NCBI GenBank assembly: GCA_963794615.1
Contig: CAWCEP010000009.1
Location: 1-64,000, forward strand
Source: Chersky-840 sp963794615
Lineage (GTDB): Bacteria > Actinomycetota > Acidimicrobiia > Acidimicrobiales > UBA8190
Length of the DNA stretch: 64,000 nt
Direction of reading: 5' to 3'
Positions 9,824 through 18,246 of the stretch are shown piece by piece (position 1 is the first letter of the stretch; each line of letters opens with the position of its first letter). The position numbers and the translations under genes are program-made. The notes under the pieces were generated by a model that was not told the origin of the DNA, did no database searches, and worked only from the letters and a program-made list of their open reading frames with translations.

Positions 9824-11044
9824 TCAGCAGAGAGCGAGCCGCACGGGAAGTTCTTCGTGGCGCCGGACCATGAGGCTGTTGGCCCACCGGGGCGCATGTT
9901 CGGGGTCAAGGGTGATGCTCGTGGTGCGCTCCAGTAGCACGGTGAGCACGATCCGGGCCTCGATACGGGCCAGGGGTGCGCCCACGCAGTGGTGGATTCC
10001 TCGTCCGAATGCCAGATGTCGTTTCGGCACTCGCCGTTGGAGATCGACCTCGTCAGGCCGATCGAACTCGGCGGCGTCCCTGTTGGCAGCACCCCACAGC
10101 AGCAGCACAGTCGCCCCTGCCGGGATCTTGACGTCGCCGAGCGTCGTGTCCTTGGGCACCGAGCGCATGTGGTATCGGAACGGCGGTTCTAGGCGCAGTG
10201 CCTCTTCGACGAACTTCGGGATCTGCTCCGGGTCCCGGCGGAGGTGATCTTGCAGATCGTGGTGCTCGGCCAGGAGACGCACGGCGTTGCCCAGCAGGCT
10301 CGTGGTGGACTCGCCTCCGGCGCTCAACAGCGTGTGGAGGATGACGAGACCCTCAAAGTCGCGAAAGACTCCGTCTCGGACCCCCCGGGCGACAGCACCC
10401 AAAAGATCGTCGCCTGGTGCCCTCATCGCCGTCGAGAGTTGGTCGGCGAGCCAGGTTTGGATCTCGAAACTCCGGGCGATGAGTTGCTCTAACTCGTCGT
10501 AGGACAGCGTCGACCCCAGCATCGCCGTCGAATCGAACGCCGCAGTCAAGAGTTGGTCGATATCGCTGTTGTGGAACCCGATGAGGCGGCTGATCACGGT
10601 GATCGGCACGACATTGCCGATCATGGTCATGACCTCTGGGGTCTCACTCTCCAATGCCCGGGTAACGCACCCATTGGCGATATCGACAATGTCTGGCTCA
10701 AGTGCGTCCATGCGCTTGGCAACGAGTTCGGGGAATACGGTGCTGCGGTGCAGAGCGTGCATGGGAGGATCAGCCGTGGCGAGCGCCTGTGCGCCACCGT
10801 CACCGAACTGAAGGCGGCAGGGAAGACCAGCGTCGTCTCGATAGAGCAGAACCCCGAGGTTGGACGAGAAGTCCTCGACCCGGCCGGTTGCTTCGGTCAG
10901 TAACTCAAAAGTGCTGACGGTGTACAAGCCGGTGCCAGGGATCTCCCAGACCGGTGCCTGGGCACGAAGCTGGCCATAGAACGGATAGGGATCGTCGATC
11001 ACTGCTGGGTCGAGCAGCAAGGTTCCAGAGATTTCTGGCTCCAT
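9824..11044 (-). CDS. cytochrome P450
   Basis: A 406-residue soluble bacterial class I P450. The I-helix oxygen-activation motif reads 'LLSAGGEST', the K-helix ExxR is 'EEALRLEPPFRYHMRS', and the heme loop 'FGRGIHHCVGAPLAR' places the thiolate at C353. Such enzymes take electrons from ferredoxin or flavodoxin, and none is encoded nearby. It lies 201 bases upstream of the dehydrogenase and Rieske genes on the same strand, so one oxidative pathway is likely. The position of the ATG matches the usual short N terminus before 'LLLDPAVIDDPYPFYGQLR'. Confidence 0.92.
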   Translation of the reverse strand: MEPEISGTLLLDPAVIDDPYPFYGQLRAQAPVWEIPGTGLYTVSTFELLTEATGRVEDFSSNLGVLLYRDDAGLPCRLQFGDGGAQALATADPPMHALHRSTVFPELVAKRMDALEPDIVDIANGCVTRALESETPEVMTMIGNVVPITVISRLIGFHNSDIDQLLTAAFDSTAMLGSTLSYDELEQLIARSFEIQTWLADQLSTAMRAPGDDLLGAVARGVRDGVFRDFEGLVILHTLLSAGGESTTSLLGNAVRLLAEHHDLQDHLRRDPEQIPKFVEEALRLEPPFRYHMRSVPKDTTLGDVKIPAGATVLLLWGAANRDAAEFDRPDEVDLQRRVPKRHLAFGRGIHHCVGAPLARIEARIVLTVLLERTTSITLDPEHAPRWANSLMVRRHEELPVRLALC

Positions 11045-11164
11045 ATCCGGTCAAGGTAGCTGTCTGGCGTGACCGCACGAAAATGCCGGGAGGCGGGCGG
11101 GTAGGGGAGTGCTTCCAGGGCCCCCAAACCGTCCGATATCGCCGATCGAGGGGACTCAAGACTC

Positions 11165-11519
11165 CTGCGGCGGTCGTGGGCCCCAGGCCTGCGCATGGCC
11201 ACGCCGGCCTTCAACAGGGCCTGGCGGCCCGTCTCGGGATTGACCTGGAGCCACTTGCCGATCGAGGCACAGGAGCGTCCCGAGGCGTAGGAAGAAGCCG
11301 CTCGCTGGATGCGGTCCGGGGTCAGTATCCGCCCACGCCTAGAACCTGGCGGCGTTCGAAGAGGGCCAAGACGGTGGTCCGGTGAATCGAGTGCTTGCCG
11401 GCCGAGGCGAGTGCCGTCGCTCCGACCAGGTAGGCGGCCACGAGCTCCTCAACCTCCTCGGGTGGGAGACGGCGTTGGATCTGTCTCGAGCCGTCAGGCG
11501 GAACACGACGGCTCCTCAT
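11165..11519 (-). pseudogene. decayed recombinase-like HTH protein (resolvase C-terminal repeats)
   Basis: Two HTH-like units typical of the C-terminal region of actinobacterial resolvase-type proteins are still readable. The first is 'RRLPPEEVEELVAAYLVGAT...IHRTTVLALFERR' (ORF 11322-11519). The second, in another frame, is 'LTPDRIQRAASSYASG', then 'SIGKWLQVNPETGRQALLKAGVAMRR'. A stop and a frame change separate them and no catalytic resolvase domain is present, so it is a relic. A second, shorter relic lies at 13391-13484. The flanks 11045-11164 and 11520-11742 hold no gene I can support. Confidence 0.6.
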
Positions 11520-11742
11520 GGTTGCGCCGTCCCGGGACTCACCGAAGACATGGTCGTAGAGCTCGCCGATGGCTGTTCGGACCCGCGGTTGATCAAATCA
11601 GGCCATCTGACAACGCTGTGAACCCCCATGTCCCCTGGTGAAGGAGGGTTTGAATAGTGTCCTCTAGGGTCCACTCGTTCGCCCTGACCCATTGGGTGGA
11701 TGGGCAAAATACAAACGGCATCACTTCCGTAGGTAGTGAAGC

Positions 11743-12165
11743 TTAAGCCGAGGTTGCGGCCAGGCTGTTATTCCTCGTGTCTGAGGTGTCGACGTACAGC
11801 TCGACCTCGTTCCCGTCAGGATCGTAAACGTGCAAGCTCTTCGTAAAGGTGCGCTCGGCTGTGTACAGAACCGGGATCTGTGCTGACTCGAGGTCTGCCT
11901 CCGCAGAGCAATACTCCTCAACAGAATCGCCGATCTTGAACGCGACATGAGCGAGCCCGGTGGCACCCGCATCCGGCGCCGGTGCATCTTCTCCTACCTC
12001 CAGGACAGCAAAGTCATGGTGACTGCCAAGTGAGAAGAACGTCATGCGCACCGGATCCGAGATCCGCGAGACGATCGGGATACCGAGGACCCCCGAATAA
12101 AAAGCCTCGGAGCGTTGAACGCTTTGGACTTTGACGACGACGTGCCCAAGTGATCGAACTTTCAC
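11743..12165 (-). CDS. VOC superfamily (glyoxalase / extradiol dioxygenase-like) protein
   Basis: A 140-residue single VOC module pair. The first half starts 'SLGHVVVKVQSVQRSEAFYSGVLG', with a His in the usual metal position. The second half has 'GLAHVAFKI' and 'SLHVYDPDGNEVELYVD', where His and Glu complete a likely divalent-metal site. The start is GTG 12165, with AAGGAA seven bases upstream. It lies 113 bases behind the cupin gene on the same strand, probably one unit, divergent from a MarR regulator. Candidate roles are an extradiol dioxygenase, epimerase or glyoxalase; the sequence alone does not decide. Confidence 0.8.
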   Translation of the reverse strand: MKVRSLGHVVVKVQSVQRSEAFYSGVLGIPIVSRISDPVRMTFFSLGSHHDFAVLEVGEDAPAPDAGATGLAHVAFKIGDSVEEYCSAEADLESAQIPVLYTAERTFTKSLHVYDPDGNEVELYVDTSDTRNNSLAATSA

Positions 12166-12278
12166 GTTTGGTTCCTTGCAGTGATTGGCGGTGTGGGCAA
12201 CGGACGATTCTGGCCCACACGTCTCGAGCGAAGGACGTGGCTTCTCTGTTTTGAGAAGAGCAGAGAGTGTTCTGCCGC

Positions 12279-12791
12279 TCAGCGAGCTTTCGCGAACACC
12301 GCGTTGGCTTCTTCGGTACTGAGCGGTGGACCCATGGGCCTGAGATCGTGAGCAGCGGCGACACGTCCCATCTCCTCCATCGACGGAAAGAGTGGCTGGG
12401 TCGGCACGATCTGGGCCTCGGCTGGTATCCCGAGCTCTCGGATTAAGTCCCGGAAGCTGACGTTGTCGTGCACAAGCAGGATCCGCGCCTCGCGCTCACC
12501 GACCACGAGGAACGTGTGCGGGACGCCTCGAGGCATGGAGACCCAATGCCCCGCTCCGACCACAAGCTCCTCGTCTCCACAGCGCACGACCATCTGGCCT
12601 TCGAGGATGTACCAGGTGTCGTCGAGGTTGTCGTGGACGTGCAGGGGGGGCGCGGCGCCGACAGGCAAGGTCATCTCGAGCACGACGGTGTTCATGTCGG
12701 GTGCACAGCGGTGCTCAACGACCAAGGTGTCGAGGAACCACCACGCCAGTGCTTCCTTGTTCTCGGGCGAGTCAACAACCGCCGTCCTCAC
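12279..12791 (-). CDS. cupin-domain protein
   Basis: A roughly 170-residue single-domain cupin. Motif 1 is 'PPLHVHDNLDDTWYILEGQM' (two His, then Glu) and motif 2 is 'WVSMPRGVPHTFLV', giving a normal 3-His/1-Glu metal site. An in-frame GTG at 12800 lies inside the Shine-Dalgarno sequence (GTAGGAGGTG). The GTG at 12791 is 8 bases after GGAGG and is therefore the better start. It heads a short operon with the VOC gene and is transcribed away from the MarR gene across an 83-base gap. Likely a small dioxygenase or isomerase in ring or side-chain catabolism. Confidence 0.75.
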   Translation of the reverse strand: MRTAVVDSPENKEALAWWFLDTLVVEHRCAPDMNTVVLEMTLPVGAAPPLHVHDNLDDTWYILEGQMVVRCGDEELVVGAGHWVSMPRGVPHTFLVVGEREARILLVHDNVSFRDLIRELGIPAEAQIVPTQPLFPSMEEMGRVAAAHDLRPMGPPLSTEEANAVFAKAR

Positions 12792-12860
12792 TTCGGCCAC
12801 CTCCTACGAAGCATCTCTATGGAGTAGTCAGGCATCCTTACGATTGCGTTCGATGGTACG

Positions 12861-12870
12861 GTAACCTTAC
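12861..12870. promoter_or_regulatory. candidate MarR operator
   Basis: A palindrome GTAA-CC-TTAC lies 4 bases before the MarR start codon, in the 83-base gap between the regulator and the divergent cupin gene. A similar half-site (CCTTACG) occurs near 12837. Autoregulation is inferred from placement only. Confidence 0.35.
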
Positions 12871-12874
12871 GGCC

Positions 12875-13348
12875 ATGTCAAGCGATTCCTCTGACCACCC
12901 CAACGAGGAGCCACGTCCGTACGTCGGTGCCATGCTGGGGGCCGTTTGGCAATGGGTCCGTGAGCAGTTGTATGCGGGCGTTGTTGCGGCGGGATACGAC
13001 GATCTGAACGCCGCGCATGTCGGGCTCTGGCGCTATCCGGGCCTCGAGGGACTCCGTCCAAGCCAGCTCGCGGACCGGAGGGGGATCACGAAGCAGTCGG
13101 TCAACGACCTGCTCGGGCACCTGGAACAACACGGGTACCTGCTGCGCGTGCCGGACTCGGCCGACGGAAGGGCTCGCGTGATCCAACTTACTTCGAAGGG
13201 ATGGCGACTCCAGAAGACAATCTACGCCGAAGCGGGGGCCGCCCAGCTGCGGATCGCAGAGATTCTGGGGCCGCAACGCTTCGCCCGGCTGCACAGCTCC
13301 CTCGAACTGCTGACCGAGCAGCTAGCAGGTTCACTGGACAGTCCGTAA
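12875..13348 (+). CDS. MarR-family transcriptional regulator
   Basis: A 157-residue winged-helix regulator. The DNA-binding core reads 'LRPSQLADRRGITKQSVNDLLGHLEQHGYLLRVPDSADGRARVIQLTSKG', with the beta-wing 'DGRARVI'. Flanking helices form the dimer interface. It is divergent from the cupin-VOC operon and probably controls it in response to an aromatic or phenolic ligand, as is common in the family. A GTAACCTTAC palindrome immediately before its ATG suggests autorepression. Confidence 0.85.
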   Translation: MSSDSSDHPNEEPRPYVGAMLGAVWQWVREQLYAGVVAAGYDDLNAAHVGLWRYPGLEGLRPSQLADRRGITKQSVNDLLGHLEQHGYLLRVPDSADGRARVIQLTSKGWRLQKTIYAEAGAAQLRIAEILGPQRFARLHSSLELLTEQLAGSLDSP

Positions 13349-13390
13349 CGCCGGTTCGAGGGCGTATACAACAATGCCGGTCGTGGTTAC

Positions 13391-13484
13391 ACCCGTACTC
13401 CCTTGCCGATCGCGGCACAGTCCCGAGGCGTACAGAGAGACAGGTCGTTCGTCGTGGTCAGGAGTCAGGACACGCCCACGCCTG
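13391..13484 (-). pseudogene. second relic of the recombinase-like HTH protein
   Basis: The complementary strand reads 'RRGRVLTPD' then 'SLYASGLC', with the 'AAIGK' portion in another frame. This matches the second HTH unit of the relic at 11165-11519 ('LTPD...YASG..C.SIGK'). The DNA itself is similar (CTTGCCGATCG, TCCCGAGGCGTA, CGCCCACGCCT in the same order), with small deletions. It is far too short and broken to encode anything. Confidence 0.45.
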
Positions 13485-13556
13485 ACGATCCACAACGTTC
13501 AGGCACCTGCCTCTCCAACGTTGTGAATCAAAAGTGTCTGTTTGGCTTGTTACGAT

Positions 13557-14168
13557 ATGGGAGTGAGAACAATCGTCGTACTAGCCTTTGTCAGTCTTGA
13601 CGGTGTGATGCAAGCTCCTGGCGGACCAGAAGAAGACACCTCAGGCGGCTTTCAGTACGGTGGTTGGACCGCTCCGTACGCTGACGAATTCTCGGGTAAT
13701 GTCATGCGCGACCAAATGGGTGTTCCGTTTGATTTGCTGCTGGGCAGAAAAACCTATGACATCTTCGCGGCATATTGGCCGAAGCAAGATGCGGCCGCCT
13801 TGGCCACGGGCCCGTTCAACAAAGCGGTCAAATATGTCGTGGCTGCCTCATCGCCAAAACTTGACTGGGAAGAATCCGTACTCGTTGATGGGGACGTGGC
13901 GGCGAAGTTGAAAGAGCTGATGCAGCAAGACGGTCCGATGCTGCAAGTGCACGGAAGTAGCGATCTGATACAGACGTTGCTGCAGAACGATCTCGTCGGC
14001 GAACTATGGCTGAAGATATTTCCCATCACGCTTGGCAAAGGCAAGCGCCTGTTCGGAGAGGGGACAATGCCCGCGGCGTTCGAGCTCGTGGAATCCAAAA
14101 CGTCACCGGGTGGTGTCATCTTCGCCAATTTCAAACGATCGGGCGAGGTCAAGACCGGTTCGTTCTAA
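13557..14168 (+). CDS. RibD C-terminal / dihydrofolate-reductase-like protein
   Basis: A roughly 203-residue NADPH-binding reductase of the RibD-C/DHFR-like family. The N terminus 'VVLAFVSLDGVMQAPGGPEED', the 'LLLGRKTYDIFAAYWP' motif and the nucleotide region 'LQVHGSSDLIQTLL...LWLKIFPITLGKGKRLF' are diagnostic. Codon use is clearly richer in A/T third positions than neighbouring genes, which suggests recent transfer. It also lies next to two recombinase relics. ATG 13557 and GTG 13563 are both possible starts, and no strong ribosome site is visible. The physiological substrate is unknown. Confidence 0.85.
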   Translation: MGVRTIVVLAFVSLDGVMQAPGGPEEDTSGGFQYGGWTAPYADEFSGNVMRDQMGVPFDLLLGRKTYDIFAAYWPKQDAAALATGPFNKAVKYVVAASSPKLDWEESVLVDGDVAAKLKELMQQDGPMLQVHGSSDLIQTLLQNDLVGELWLKIFPITLGKGKRLFGEGTMPAAFELVESKTSPGGVIFANFKRSGEVKTGSF

Positions 14169-14340
14169 TTGATGTGACTGCAGCAGCTCGGTGTGACCGG
14201 TACCAGGAGTTGTTCGACGGTGCGGTCGGAGCATCGCTGTCGATGACGCTGCCCGCGAGCCCGACCGAATCGGGGCGTTCCCGACGTCGGACGATTCGAT
14301 AGTCCCAGGTCACGACGCCCGGTCACTCTCACCCAACCAG

Positions 14341-14460
14341 GCCCTCCACGCCCCGTTCCCCGGGTCGGGGCCACTCCCCGTGTTGACGGGGGGAGGGCCA
14401 GGGCGTGCTACCACGTGCCTGAGAGACCGGCTGCCCTCCTTGGGTGGGGGGCAGCGAGGG
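14341..14460 (+). other. highly structured leader upstream of the FtsX-type permease
   Basis: The 317-base gap 14169-14485 holds no gene I can support, but its last part folds strongly. CTCCCCGT/ACGGGGGGAG (14374-14395) has a 4-base loop. GGCGTG/CACGTGCC (about 14402-14419) is bulged. A 10-base-pair stem (14430-14455) has loop TTGGGT and ends about 20 bases before the GGAGG ribosome site. It could be an attenuator, a terminator or a cis-regulatory RNA. No known riboswitch consensus was recognised. Confidence 0.4.
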
Positions 14461-14485
14461 ATAACACTGGGGCCTGGAGGTCATC

Positions 14486-16894
14486 TTGGGCGCTGTCAGG
14501 CTGGTGTTCGGCGCGGAGTTCCGTCGCCGTTGGCGATCGTGGCTGGTCTTGGCCGTTCTGATAGCCGTCGTGGGCGGCCTCGTCCTGGGTGCCGTCGCCG
14601 CCGGACGGCGGACCGCCACGGCCTTCCCCCGCTTCGTCACGGCTCACGGCTTCGACGTCTATGTGTTTAACAATCAACCCGTTCCGGGGCTGGCCCGATT
14701 GCCGGGTGTGGCTTCTGTCACAACGATCGGTAACCCCGCCAGCGGACAACCGACGTGCCGCTGTGCCCACGCAATCGACGCTCAGGACTTCTACATCAAT
14801 GAGGTGTCGCCCACGGCGTTGAGCCGGGTCGTGAAGTTGGTCACCGGCCGCATGCCGACCCAGTCCTCCCAAGACGAGGTGTTGGCCTCCTTCAACCTTC
14901 AACAGGACGGAGTGCACGTCGGATCGGTGATCCATGCTCCCTTGTATGGATCGTCACAGGTCCAGGCTCTGGCCAGCGGCGCCAATTCTTCTCCCTCAGG
15001 GCCGACGGTTGCCTTCCACGTGGTGGGCATTGAAGCTGCCGAGTTGGAGTTCCCGTCCGGGCAGGCACCCGAGTACGACCTGTTCACGACGCAGGCGTTT
15101 GCACGTGCCGAGAACCAGCGACTCGTGGTCGCCGCCGTGTATCTCGTCCGACTGCGCCACGGGACAGCGGATCTTCCCCGATTTGCCGCCGCCGCCAACG
15201 GACTTCACCTGGTGTATGTCTCGAACCAGGACACCGCCGCCGCCGCGGTGGCCGCGTCCATCCATCCCCAGGCCGTGGGCTGGTGGGTGCTGGCCGTATT
15301 GGCCGCATTGGGGGGCTTGGCGGTTATCGGTCAGGCGCTTGGCCGACAGAGTGTGGTCGAGAGCGAGGTGTACCCCACGCTGTCCGCTCTGGGTCTGCCC
15401 CGGCGCCAGCTCGTCGCCCTCGGCACGGCGCGGAATCTGGTGGTGGCACTCGCTGGTGGCGCCGGGGCAGTACTCGTCGCCTACTCCTTGTCCCCCCTGA
15501 CTCCCGTGGGGGAGGCGCGTCTGGCTGAACCCTCCACCGGTCTGGCCTTCGACCCCTTGGTCCTCCTCCTCGGGGCGTTGGCGACCATGGTCGTGGTGAT
15601 CGTCCTGGGTATCTGGCCGGCGGTCCGTGCCTCGCGGGTGCGTATCGATGACGAGTGGGTCCCAGACATCCACCCCTCGTCAATCGTGGCCCGCCTGGCG
15701 ACCACCGCCGCGCCGCCGAGCGCCGTGATCGGGGTCCGTCGCGCCCTGGAGCGAGGACGCGGTGCCGCCTCGATCCCAGTGGGTACGGCGCTCTTCGGCA
15801 CGACGTTGGCAATCACGGCCCTGTGCGCGACGGCGGTGTTCGGCTCCAGCCTTTCGCACCTGACGGCCACGCCGTCGCTGTACGGCAGCGACTACCAGTT
15901 GACGTTCTCGAACGTGGGGGCAGGGGCAGGCAACCCGACCTCCGAGTTGGCCCGCCTGAAGCATGACCGTGCCGTCACCGGGATCATGCTTGCCGCCCGG
16001 GGTGAGGTCTCCATCAACGGAGTCAGTGTCCTGGCCATCGCCGGAGAGGCCGTACGAGGGCCACTCCTCATGTCGGTGGTCAGCGGTCGTCTGCCCGCCG
16101 GGAACCGCGAGGCCGCGCTCGGCTCGACCACACTGCAGCAGGTGCGCAGCCGTGTGGGCTCTGACGTCCGTGTCACCGTGCAACTGCCGAACGGCGCCAC
16201 CCGAACTGTGCCATTTCGTGTCGTGGGCACCGCGTCGTTCCCCAGCGACGCCGGCCTCGGAGGGTTGGGTACCGGGGCGGCATTTACGCTGGCCGGCTAT
16301 CTGAGCGCGGTGTGCCCGCCCGGTCCCACACAGGGAAAATGCCAACGCGCCCTCACCGCCAATCAGAGTCCCGCCGTGCTGGTGAGAGTGGCCCCCGGCC
16401 CGCAGGGTCAGGCCGATATCGCCCGCTACTCCCGCCAGGCCGGTGTCTCGCGGCCGGTCGTCCCTACCTCGTTGGTGAACTTCGGGGAAGCGGTGAATTT
16501 CCCGCTCATCCTGGGGTTTGTGCTGGCGCTGTTCGGCGCGGCCACCCTCCTTCATCTGCTCGTGGTCAGCGTGATTCGCCGTCGGCGCGAGATGGGGCTG
16601 TTGAAGGCCCTGGGCTTCGTAAACGGTCAAATCGGCGCCACCGTGCTCTGGCAGGCGACGACGGTTGTGTTGGTGGGCACCGTTGTCGGATTGCCACTTG
16701 GCATCGTCGTCGGCCGGTTGATCTGGAAGGCCTTCGCTACCAACCTCGGGGCCGTGCCTGTTCCCACTGTGCCCGCATTTGCGATCGCGGCGCTGGCACT
16801 GGGCGTGCTCGTGGCGGCCAATCTGCTGGCCGTTGTCCCCGCCGTGGCTTCAGCGCGAAGGAGATCGGTTGGACAACTGTTGCGCACTCCGTAA
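14486..16894 (+). CDS. ABC transporter permease, FtsX/MacB type (two core domains)
   Basis: An 802-residue inner-membrane protein. An N-terminal helix (about 18-40) precedes a large extracytoplasmic domain. A helix group follows at about residues 265-385 ('GWWVLAVLAALGGLAVIGQALGRQ', 'LVVALAGGAGAVLVAY', 'VVVIVLGIWPAV'), then a second periplasmic domain and three C-terminal helices. The last FtsX domain has 'VIRRRREMGLLKALGF', the usual coupling segment contacting the ATPase. The start is TTG 14486, with GGAGG seven bases upstream. The ATPase partner normally next to such genes is absent. Likely a lipoprotein/lipid or peptide-related mechanotransmission exporter. Confidence 0.85.
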   Translation: MGAVRLVFGAEFRRRWRSWLVLAVLIAVVGGLVLGAVAAGRRTATAFPRFVTAHGFDVYVFNNQPVPGLARLPGVASVTTIGNPASGQPTCRCAHAIDAQDFYINEVSPTALSRVVKLVTGRMPTQSSQDEVLASFNLQQDGVHVGSVIHAPLYGSSQVQALASGANSSPSGPTVAFHVVGIEAAELEFPSGQAPEYDLFTTQAFARAENQRLVVAAVYLVRLRHGTADLPRFAAAANGLHLVYVSNQDTAAAAVAASIHPQAVGWWVLAVLAALGGLAVIGQALGRQSVVESEVYPTLSALGLPRRQLVALGTARNLVVALAGGAGAVLVAYSLSPLTPVGEARLAEPSTGLAFDPLVLLLGALATMVVVIVLGIWPAVRASRVRIDDEWVPDIHPSSIVARLATTAAPPSAVIGVRRALERGRGAASIPVGTALFGTTLAITALCATAVFGSSLSHLTATPSLYGSDYQLTFSNVGAGAGNPTSELARLKHDRAVTGIMLAARGEVSINGVSVLAIAGEAVRGPLLMSVVSGRLPAGNREAALGSTTLQQVRSRVGSDVRVTVQLPNGATRTVPFRVVGTASFPSDAGLGGLGTGAAFTLAGYLSAVCPPGPTQGKCQRALTANQSPAVLVRVAPGPQGQADIARYSRQAGVSRPVVPTSLVNFGEAVNFPLILGFVLALFGAATLLHLLVVSVIRRRREMGLLKALGFVNGQIGATVLWQATTVVLVGTVVGLPLGIVVGRLIWKAFATNLGAVPVPTVPAFAIAALALGVLVAANLLAVVPAVASARRRSVGQLLRTP

Positions 16895-16916
16895 TAAGCG
16901 CGTCGGGTCACACGGC

Positions 16917-17330
16917 CTAATCGGGCCACGGATCATCGAGGACCCCCAGCTGAAGAAACAGACCGAGCTTGTCCGCCCCGATCCATTCCCTGACGACTTT
17001 GTCCCCCTCGAAATGCATGATCGTGATCACCCATTCCTCCACTGTCCGTCCGGTGGGGGACCGTCCCACGTATCCCCCGGTGTCGGTACCGCGGAAGGTC
17101 ATCCTGAGGACGACAGCGTCGCCGGCCGCGATGACCTCGTCCACGTCCAGACGGAGATCAGGGAACGCCTGATGGTAGAGGCGGATCGGCTCGACTCTGG
17201 CCGACGGACCGGTCCCAAACGGGTTGACGTAGTCCTCGCCGTAAAGATCGGCAGCCGCTTCGTAGTTTCGGCCGTTCCAGACCTCGTCGACAAACCTCCG
17301 TACCTGCTTCTCGCGCTCGGCACCGTCCAT
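16917..17330 (-). CDS. SnoaL-like polyketide-cyclase-family protein (NTF2 fold)
   Basis: A 137-residue single NTF2-like domain. 'VRRFVDEVWNGRNYEAAADLYGEDYVNP' and 'FPDLRLDVDEVIAAGDAVVLRMTFRGTDTGGY' followed by 'GRTVEEWVITIMHFEGDKVVREW' match the SnoaL branch, where Asp/His in the pocket catalyse aldol or hydration chemistry. It is the last of four leftward genes (cupin plus three NTF2-fold proteins), although a 124-base gap separates it from the previous one. Substrate unknown. Confidence 0.8.
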   Translation of the reverse strand: MDGAEREKQVRRFVDEVWNGRNYEAAADLYGEDYVNPFGTGPSARVEPIRLYHQAFPDLRLDVDEVIAAGDAVVLRMTFRGTDTGGYVGRSPTGRTVEEWVITIMHFEGDKVVREWIGADKLGLFLQLGVLDDPWPD

Positions 17331-17454
17331 GGCTTCACCCCGTTCTCGAGCCGTAAGGATTCCACAGGACTGCCGAGAGCTCGTGCGATGTCACCGAGCT
17401 GTGGAGGATTCTCTCCACGAGGACCGAGGCGAAGCGAACCTCCTGAAATGCAGG

Positions 17455-17865
17455 TCAGCCCAAGCCTGGAACAGCGTCTCGCTCGAGCTGGGCCTGGTCC
17501 ATCTGGGCCAGCAAGGGCTCGGGCCAGCGGCCTCCGCAAAACACGGTGTCGCTGGCGATCCGATCGTCCCGCAGCTTGATGACATGGGCCTGGTGGCATG
17601 CGCGGGGAACGCCCGATTCCTGCCAGCTGAGCGTGAACTCCACGAGCTCGCCATCATCGATCCGGTTGCGTCGGATCTCCCCGAAGTGTCCGAGGTCGGC
17701 GTACCATTTTCCCAGCTCATCCCGCACGGCGGCTGCACCTTGGACCCGGAAGCGCCAGTTCGGGACCGTGGCGTCGAGGACGATGTCCTCACAGAAGATG
17801 TCGCCCGGGAGCGATGCGCCTTCGATACCGGCCAGGAATGTACCTACGGGGTCCGTCGTGCCCAT
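17455..17865 (-). CDS. NTF2-fold (SnoaL-like) protein
   Basis: A 136-residue domain. Asp and Trp residues in 'DIVLDATVPNWRFRVQGAAAVRDELGKWYADLG' and 'VEFTLSWQESGVPRACHQAHVIKLRDDRIASDTVFCGG' fit the NTF2/SnoaL fold, distinct in sequence from its two neighbours. It is separated by 21 bases from the upstream SnoaL gene, consistent with cotranscription. Such proteins act as isomerases, hydratases or ligand carriers. No function can be assigned. Confidence 0.75.
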   Translation of the reverse strand: MGTTDPVGTFLAGIEGASLPGDIFCEDIVLDATVPNWRFRVQGAAAVRDELGKWYADLGHFGEIRRNRIDDGELVEFTLSWQESGVPRACHQAHVIKLRDDRIASDTVFCGGRWPEPLLAQMDQAQLERDAVPGLG

Positions 17866-17886
17866 GATCTCACCATCCTCCGTGGG

Positions 17887-18246
17887 TCAACCTTTTACGT
17901 ACGAGAGCTTCTCGGCCACTTTCCCGTCGCGCACGCGGAAGACATCCACGCCACGCACATGTCCGCCGTCCCAGGAGTACCGCCACAGCTGCACGACCCG
18001 GTCGCCGGCTGCGAAGGTCTCCTCCGGTTCGAACCGGGAGGTGGCGTCGCTGAAGATCGCCTCCCACGCCAGTCGGATGGCGGCTCGCCCCACGTGGCGC
18101 ATCCCGTCGGGAGCCGGTCCGGTGGCGTCGAAGGCACAGTCGTCGGTCACCATGCCCAGGGCGGCGCCGAGATCGTGATCGGCCCAGGCCGCCCCGAACG
18201 CTTCGACCACCTCGACGGGTTCTGTTCTCAACCTTGGGGTTGTCAT
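17887..18246 (-). CDS. NTF2-fold (SnoaL-like) protein
   Basis: A 119-residue protein. 'VVEAFGAAWADHDLGAALGMVTDDCAFDATG' and 'VGRAAIRLAWEAIF', with 'VVQLWRYSWDGGHVRGVDVFRVRDGKVAEKLSYVKG', give a complete SnoaL-like fold with the conserved acidic pocket residues. Its ATG overlaps the stop of the cupin gene (ATGA), so translation is coupled. Part of the TetR-adjacent four-gene operon. Confidence 0.8.
   Translation of the reverse strand: MTTPRLRTEPVEVVEAFGAAWADHDLGAALGMVTDDCAFDATGPAPDGMRHVGRAAIRLAWEAIFSDATSRFEPEETFAAGDRVVQLWRYSWDGGHVRGVDVFRVRDGKVAEKLSYVKG

Noticed and set aside
14415..14470. CTGAGA plus GGATAACA in the permease leader, recalling a TPP riboswitch
   Set aside because: The remaining TPP consensus helices and the order of conserved blocks do not fit, and the downstream gene is unrelated to thiamine.
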